Origin: Spirochaetales bacterium
GTDB taxonomy: Bacteria; Spirochaetota; Spirochaetia; SZUA-6
Direction of reading: 5' to 3'
Assembly (NCBI GenBank): GCA_003233545.1
Contig: QILZ01000205.1
Span: 1-15,634 of the forward strand
Length of the DNA stretch: 15,634 bases
A program made the position numbers and the translations under genes. Shown piece by piece: positions 12,960 through 15,634 of the stretch (positions are counted from its first letter, which is position 1; each line of letters opens with the position of its first letter). The notes beneath the pieces were generated by a model. That model was not told where the DNA came from and ran no database searches. It was given only the letters and a program-made list of their open reading frames with translations.

Positions 12960-15634
12960 ATGAAATTTGACGAAAAATTTACAAATCCTGATAACATTTT
13001 CAGAGGTATACCATTTTGGTCATGGAATGGTGAATTAGATAAAGAAGAAATTAAAAAACAAATAAGATTATTGAAACAAATGGGGCTAGGCGGTTTTTTT
13101 ATGCATCCACGTGTCGGACTTAATACAGAGTATCTTTCGAAAAAATGGTTTGAAATTGTAGATGTATGCGTTAAAGAAGCAAAAAAGCAAGGGATGAATG
13201 TATGGATATATGACGAAGACAGATGGCCTTCAGGTGCAGCAGGCGGACTCGTTACTAAAAATCCAATATACAGAATGAAAAAATTAGTAGTACAGGAAAT
13301 CAGAGATATAAAAGATCTTAAATTAAACCGGGATATAATTCAGATATTTCAATGCAAAATAAAAGAAAATAATTTATTTGATATTGAAGCTATTTCCAAC
13401 AATAATTTACCTTTAACAATTAATAACAATGGAATTTTAATTATTTTTTCTGTCAAAGAAAGTAAATCGGACAGCTGGTATAATGGATATACTTATCTCG
13501 ATACATTAGACAAAGAATCTGTAAGAGAATTTATTAAAACAACCCATGAGAAATATAAAAAGAATACGGGTAATAATTTTGGAAATATTATACCCGGTAT
13601 TTTTACAGATGAACCAAATTATGGCCATGAAACAAATTATAATGGTATAGCAAATTCTAAAGCATTCCCATGGACAAATTCTTTGCCTGAAACATTCAAG
13701 AAAAGATATGGTTATGATCTACAGGATAAATTAATTGAAATAAATTATAATATAAATGGTAATAAAGTATCTGCCGTCAGGCGAGATTATTATGATTGTT
13801 TAACTTATTTATTCACGGAATCTTTTTCAAAGCAAATAGGAAACTGGTGTGAAAAAAATAATATTTTATTCACAGGACATGCTCTTATGGAAGATACATT
13901 ATCCTCACAGGAAAGAGCAGTAGGCAGCGTTCAAAGATTTTATGAATTTATGCAGGCCCCCGGAATAGATTTACTAACGGAATACTGGAGAATTTATAAT
14001 ACGGTAAAACAAGTTAATTCTGTTGCAAATCAATTTGGCAGAAAGTACAGATTAACTGAAACTTATGGGTGCACAGGATGGGATTTTAATTTTAAAGGAC
14101 ATAAGGCTCTTGGTGATTGGCAAACAGCCCTTGGAATTAATTTAAGGTGTCTGCATTTATCATGGTATACAATGCTTGGACAGGCAAAAAGAGATTATCC
14201 TGCTTCTATTTTTTATCAATCACCATGGTGGAATATATATGAAAATGTCGAAAATTATTTTTCAAGAATAAATTCTGTACTGAATAATGGAAGTCAAGTA
14301 ATAGACGTACTTGTTATAAATCCCATTGAAAGCATGTGGACACTTTCCGAAAGTAATAAGAAATTAAGAGACAAACTGGATAATGATGCTGTTAAAATAT
14401 CAGATGTCTTAATGCAGGAAAATATTAATTTTGATTTTGGTGATGAAGATATAATTTCAAGGCATGGGAAGATTTTAAAATCAGGTAACAGGTATTTTTT
14501 TAATATAAATAAATCAAAATATAAAACTATTATTGTTCCTCCCGTTATAACTTTAAGGGGTACAACCTTAAAATTATTAAAAGACTTTGCTGATAAAGGC
14601 GGTAAAGTTATTTTTATAAAAGATATTCCGAAATATGTAAATGCTAAAAAGTCTAATGAAATTGTTGATTTTTCTACAAAATGCATCATTTGTGATTTTG
14701 ACGTGGAATCATTAGATGATAATTTAAATGACATAAGAAAAATATCGGTTATGGATGAAACAGGCAGTATTATTCCTTCCATAGTTTATATACTAAAAGA
14801 AGATAATGAATCTTATTATTTGTTTATTGTAAATACAGGACACAGTAAAAAGCAATTATTATCAAATCAAATGGATGATGCAAGAGTAAAAGACAGAAAG
14901 TCTGTATACAAAAGTGTAAGTATAAAATTATTTTTTCCTGTTATAAATAATATCTTACAGCTTGATGCTAGTACCGGAAATATATATAGAATTAAATCGT
15001 CTTATAAAGATAATTATACCGAAATAAAAACCGGTTTTTTACCTCTGGAAAGTAAATTGTTCGTTATACCGAAAACAATAATCAAAACAAATTATCCTCT
15101 TAAAAAAGATTATAAGATAATAAAAACACTCGATTTAAGCAAAAATGATTTTAATATAATTTTAACTGAAAACAATGTATTTGTTCTGGATATGCCGGAA
15201 TATAAAATCGCAGACAATAAAGAAAATAAAGAAACTGAAATATTAAAAATTGATAAGATAGTAAGGGATTATCTCGGTATTCCTCATAGAGGAGGCCGAA
15301 TGACACAGCCGTGGGCAAGAGAGAAAAAAGATAAATTAAAACAGGTAAAAGTTGAATTAAATTATGAGTTTAATGTAAAAGTTATTCCTCAGGGGGAGTT
15401 ATATCTTGGCATAGAGAAACCGAAATATTATGAAATATTTCTTAATGATCAGAAAGTAAAATATTTTGATGTAAATGGCTGGTGGTGTGATAAATCACTT
15501 GAAAAAATAAAATTAGAAAACAGTTTATTTAAAGAGGGTAAAAATAAGTTAACATTAATATGTAATTATACTGAAGATTTTTCAGGACTTGAAATTATTT
15601 ATTTACTTGGTAATTTCGGTGTTAATTCAACTAA
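12960..15634 (+). CDS. GH106-like glycoside hydrolase, incomplete at the right edge
   Basis: Starts at ATG 12960, with AAGGA 7 bases upstream, and stays open with no stop for 891 codons to the window edge, so the 3' end is missing. The N-terminus reads GIPFWSWNGELDKEEIKKQI, then MGLGGFFMHPR (41-51) and VWIYDEDRWPSG (81-92), the barrel pattern shared by alpha-L-rhamnosidase-like GH106 and related unassigned families. Later motifs are GIFTDEPNYG (213-222), GHALMED (306-312), ETYGCTGWDF (367-376), LGQAKRDYP (406-413) and, near the window end, a sugar-binding-like beta-sandwich (LYLGIEKPKYYEIFLNDQ). Acidic residues in FTDEPN and ETYG are candidate catalytic groups, not proven. There is no signal peptide, so it probably acts on imported oligosaccharides in the cytoplasm. 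The gene is far more AT-rich than its neighbours, suggesting separate acquisition. The exact linkage cleaved cannot be read. Confidence 0.83.
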   Translation, partial: MKFDEKFTNPDNIFRGIPFWSWNGELDKEEIKKQIRLLKQMGLGGFFMHPRVGLNTEYLSKKWFEIVDVCVKEAKKQGMNVWIYDEDRWPSGAAGGLVTKNPIYRMKKLVVQEIRDIKDLKLNRDIIQIFQCKIKENNLFDIEAISNNNLPLTINNNGILIIFSVKESKSDSWYNGYTYLDTLDKESVREFIKTTHEKYKKNTGNNFGNIIPGIFTDEPNYGHETNYNGIANSKAFPWTNSLPETFKKRYGYDLQDKLIEINYNINGNKVSAVRRDYYDCLTYLFTESFSKQIGNWCEKNNILFTGHALMEDTLSSQERAVGSVQRFYEFMQAPGIDLLTEYWRIYNTVKQVNSVANQFGRKYRLTETYGCTGWDFNFKGHKALGDWQTALGINLRCLHLSWYTMLGQAKRDYPASIFYQSPWWNIYENVENYFSRINSVLNNGSQVIDVLVINPIESMWTLSESNKKLRDKLDNDAVKISDVLMQENINFDFGDEDIISRHGKILKSGNRYFFNINKSKYKTIIVPPVITLRGTTLKLLKDFADKGGKVIFIKDIPKYVNAKKSNEIVDFSTKCIICDFDVESLDDNLNDIRKISVMDETGSIIPSIVYILKEDNESYYLFIVNTGHSKKQLLSNQMDDARVKDRKSVYKSVSIKLFFPVINNILQLDASTGNIYRIKSSYKDNYTEIKTGFLPLESKLFVIPKTIIKTNYPLKKDYKIIKTLDLSKNDFNIILTENNVFVLDMPEYKIADNKENKETEILKIDKIVRDYLGIPHRGGRMTQPWAREKKDKLKQVKVELNYEFNVKVIPQGELYLGIEKPKYYEIFLNDQKVKYFDVNGWWCDKSLEKIKLENSLFKEGKNKLTLICNYTEDFSGLEIIYLLGNFGVNST

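Noticed and set aside
14294..14782. A 162-codon open frame on the minus strand.
   Set aside because: It lies antisense inside the glycosidase-like gene, has no ribosome site or domain resemblance, and long antisense frames are expected in such AT-rich coding DNA.
1..15634. CRISPR arrays, tRNA or rRNA genes.
   Set aside because: No regularly spaced repeats, cloverleaf-like segments with conserved tRNA boxes, or rRNA-like sequence were seen on either strand.

Overview
This window looks like a chromosomal stretch from an uncultured, free-living bacterium, probably anaerobic or facultative, with an accessory catabolic lifestyle. The evidence is strong Shine-Dalgarno sites, sigma70-type promoters, a decayed transposase, a copper-export cassette, D-amino-acid and peptide enzymes, a secreted LamG protein and a large glycosidase-like gene. 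I cannot assign a phylum from the sequence. Base composition is uneven: the glycosidase gene at the right end is very AT-rich and the secreted LamG gene beside it is GC-richer.

Layout. Positions 1-1195 hold the wreck of one zinc-ribbon transposase gene on the plus strand, readable only by moving between frames. From 10083 down to 1345 seven genes run on the minus strand in three groups. First come a DmpA/P1-type self-processing peptidase (8911-10083) and a metallo-beta-lactamase-fold hydrolase (8016-8879). After a 154-base gap with a near-consensus promoter come the copper ATPase copA with an N-terminal YHS domain and two heavy-metal domains (5189-7861) and a membrane-anchored cupredoxin (4800-5177). 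After a 70-base gap come a uroporphyrinogen-decarboxylase-like protein (3650-4729), an aspartate/glutamate-type racemase (2937-3623) and an N-acyl-D-amino-acid deacylase (1345-2937). The last two overlap by one base.

The right end is a divergent pair. A secreted LamG / carboxypeptidase-regulatory-like / FN3 protein with a long unrecognised C-terminal half (10276-12801) faces an AT-rich GH106-like glycosidase gene (12960 to the window edge, with no stop in 891 codons). Between them lie two abutting LacI-family-type operators (12829-12852), flanked by promoter-like elements for both directions. This suggests one sugar-responsive repressor controls both genes.

How the parts may work together (inference). 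The racemase and D-aminoacylase would interconvert and release D-amino acids, and the DmpA-type peptidase acts on related unusual peptides or amides, so scavenging of D-amino-acid or peptide material is a plausible theme. The UroD-like protein may be a methyltransferase relative, but no corrinoid protein is present to confirm this. CopA and the cupredoxin form a self-contained copper-efflux unit. The LamG/glycosidase pair looks like part of a carbohydrate-use locus that continues past the window.
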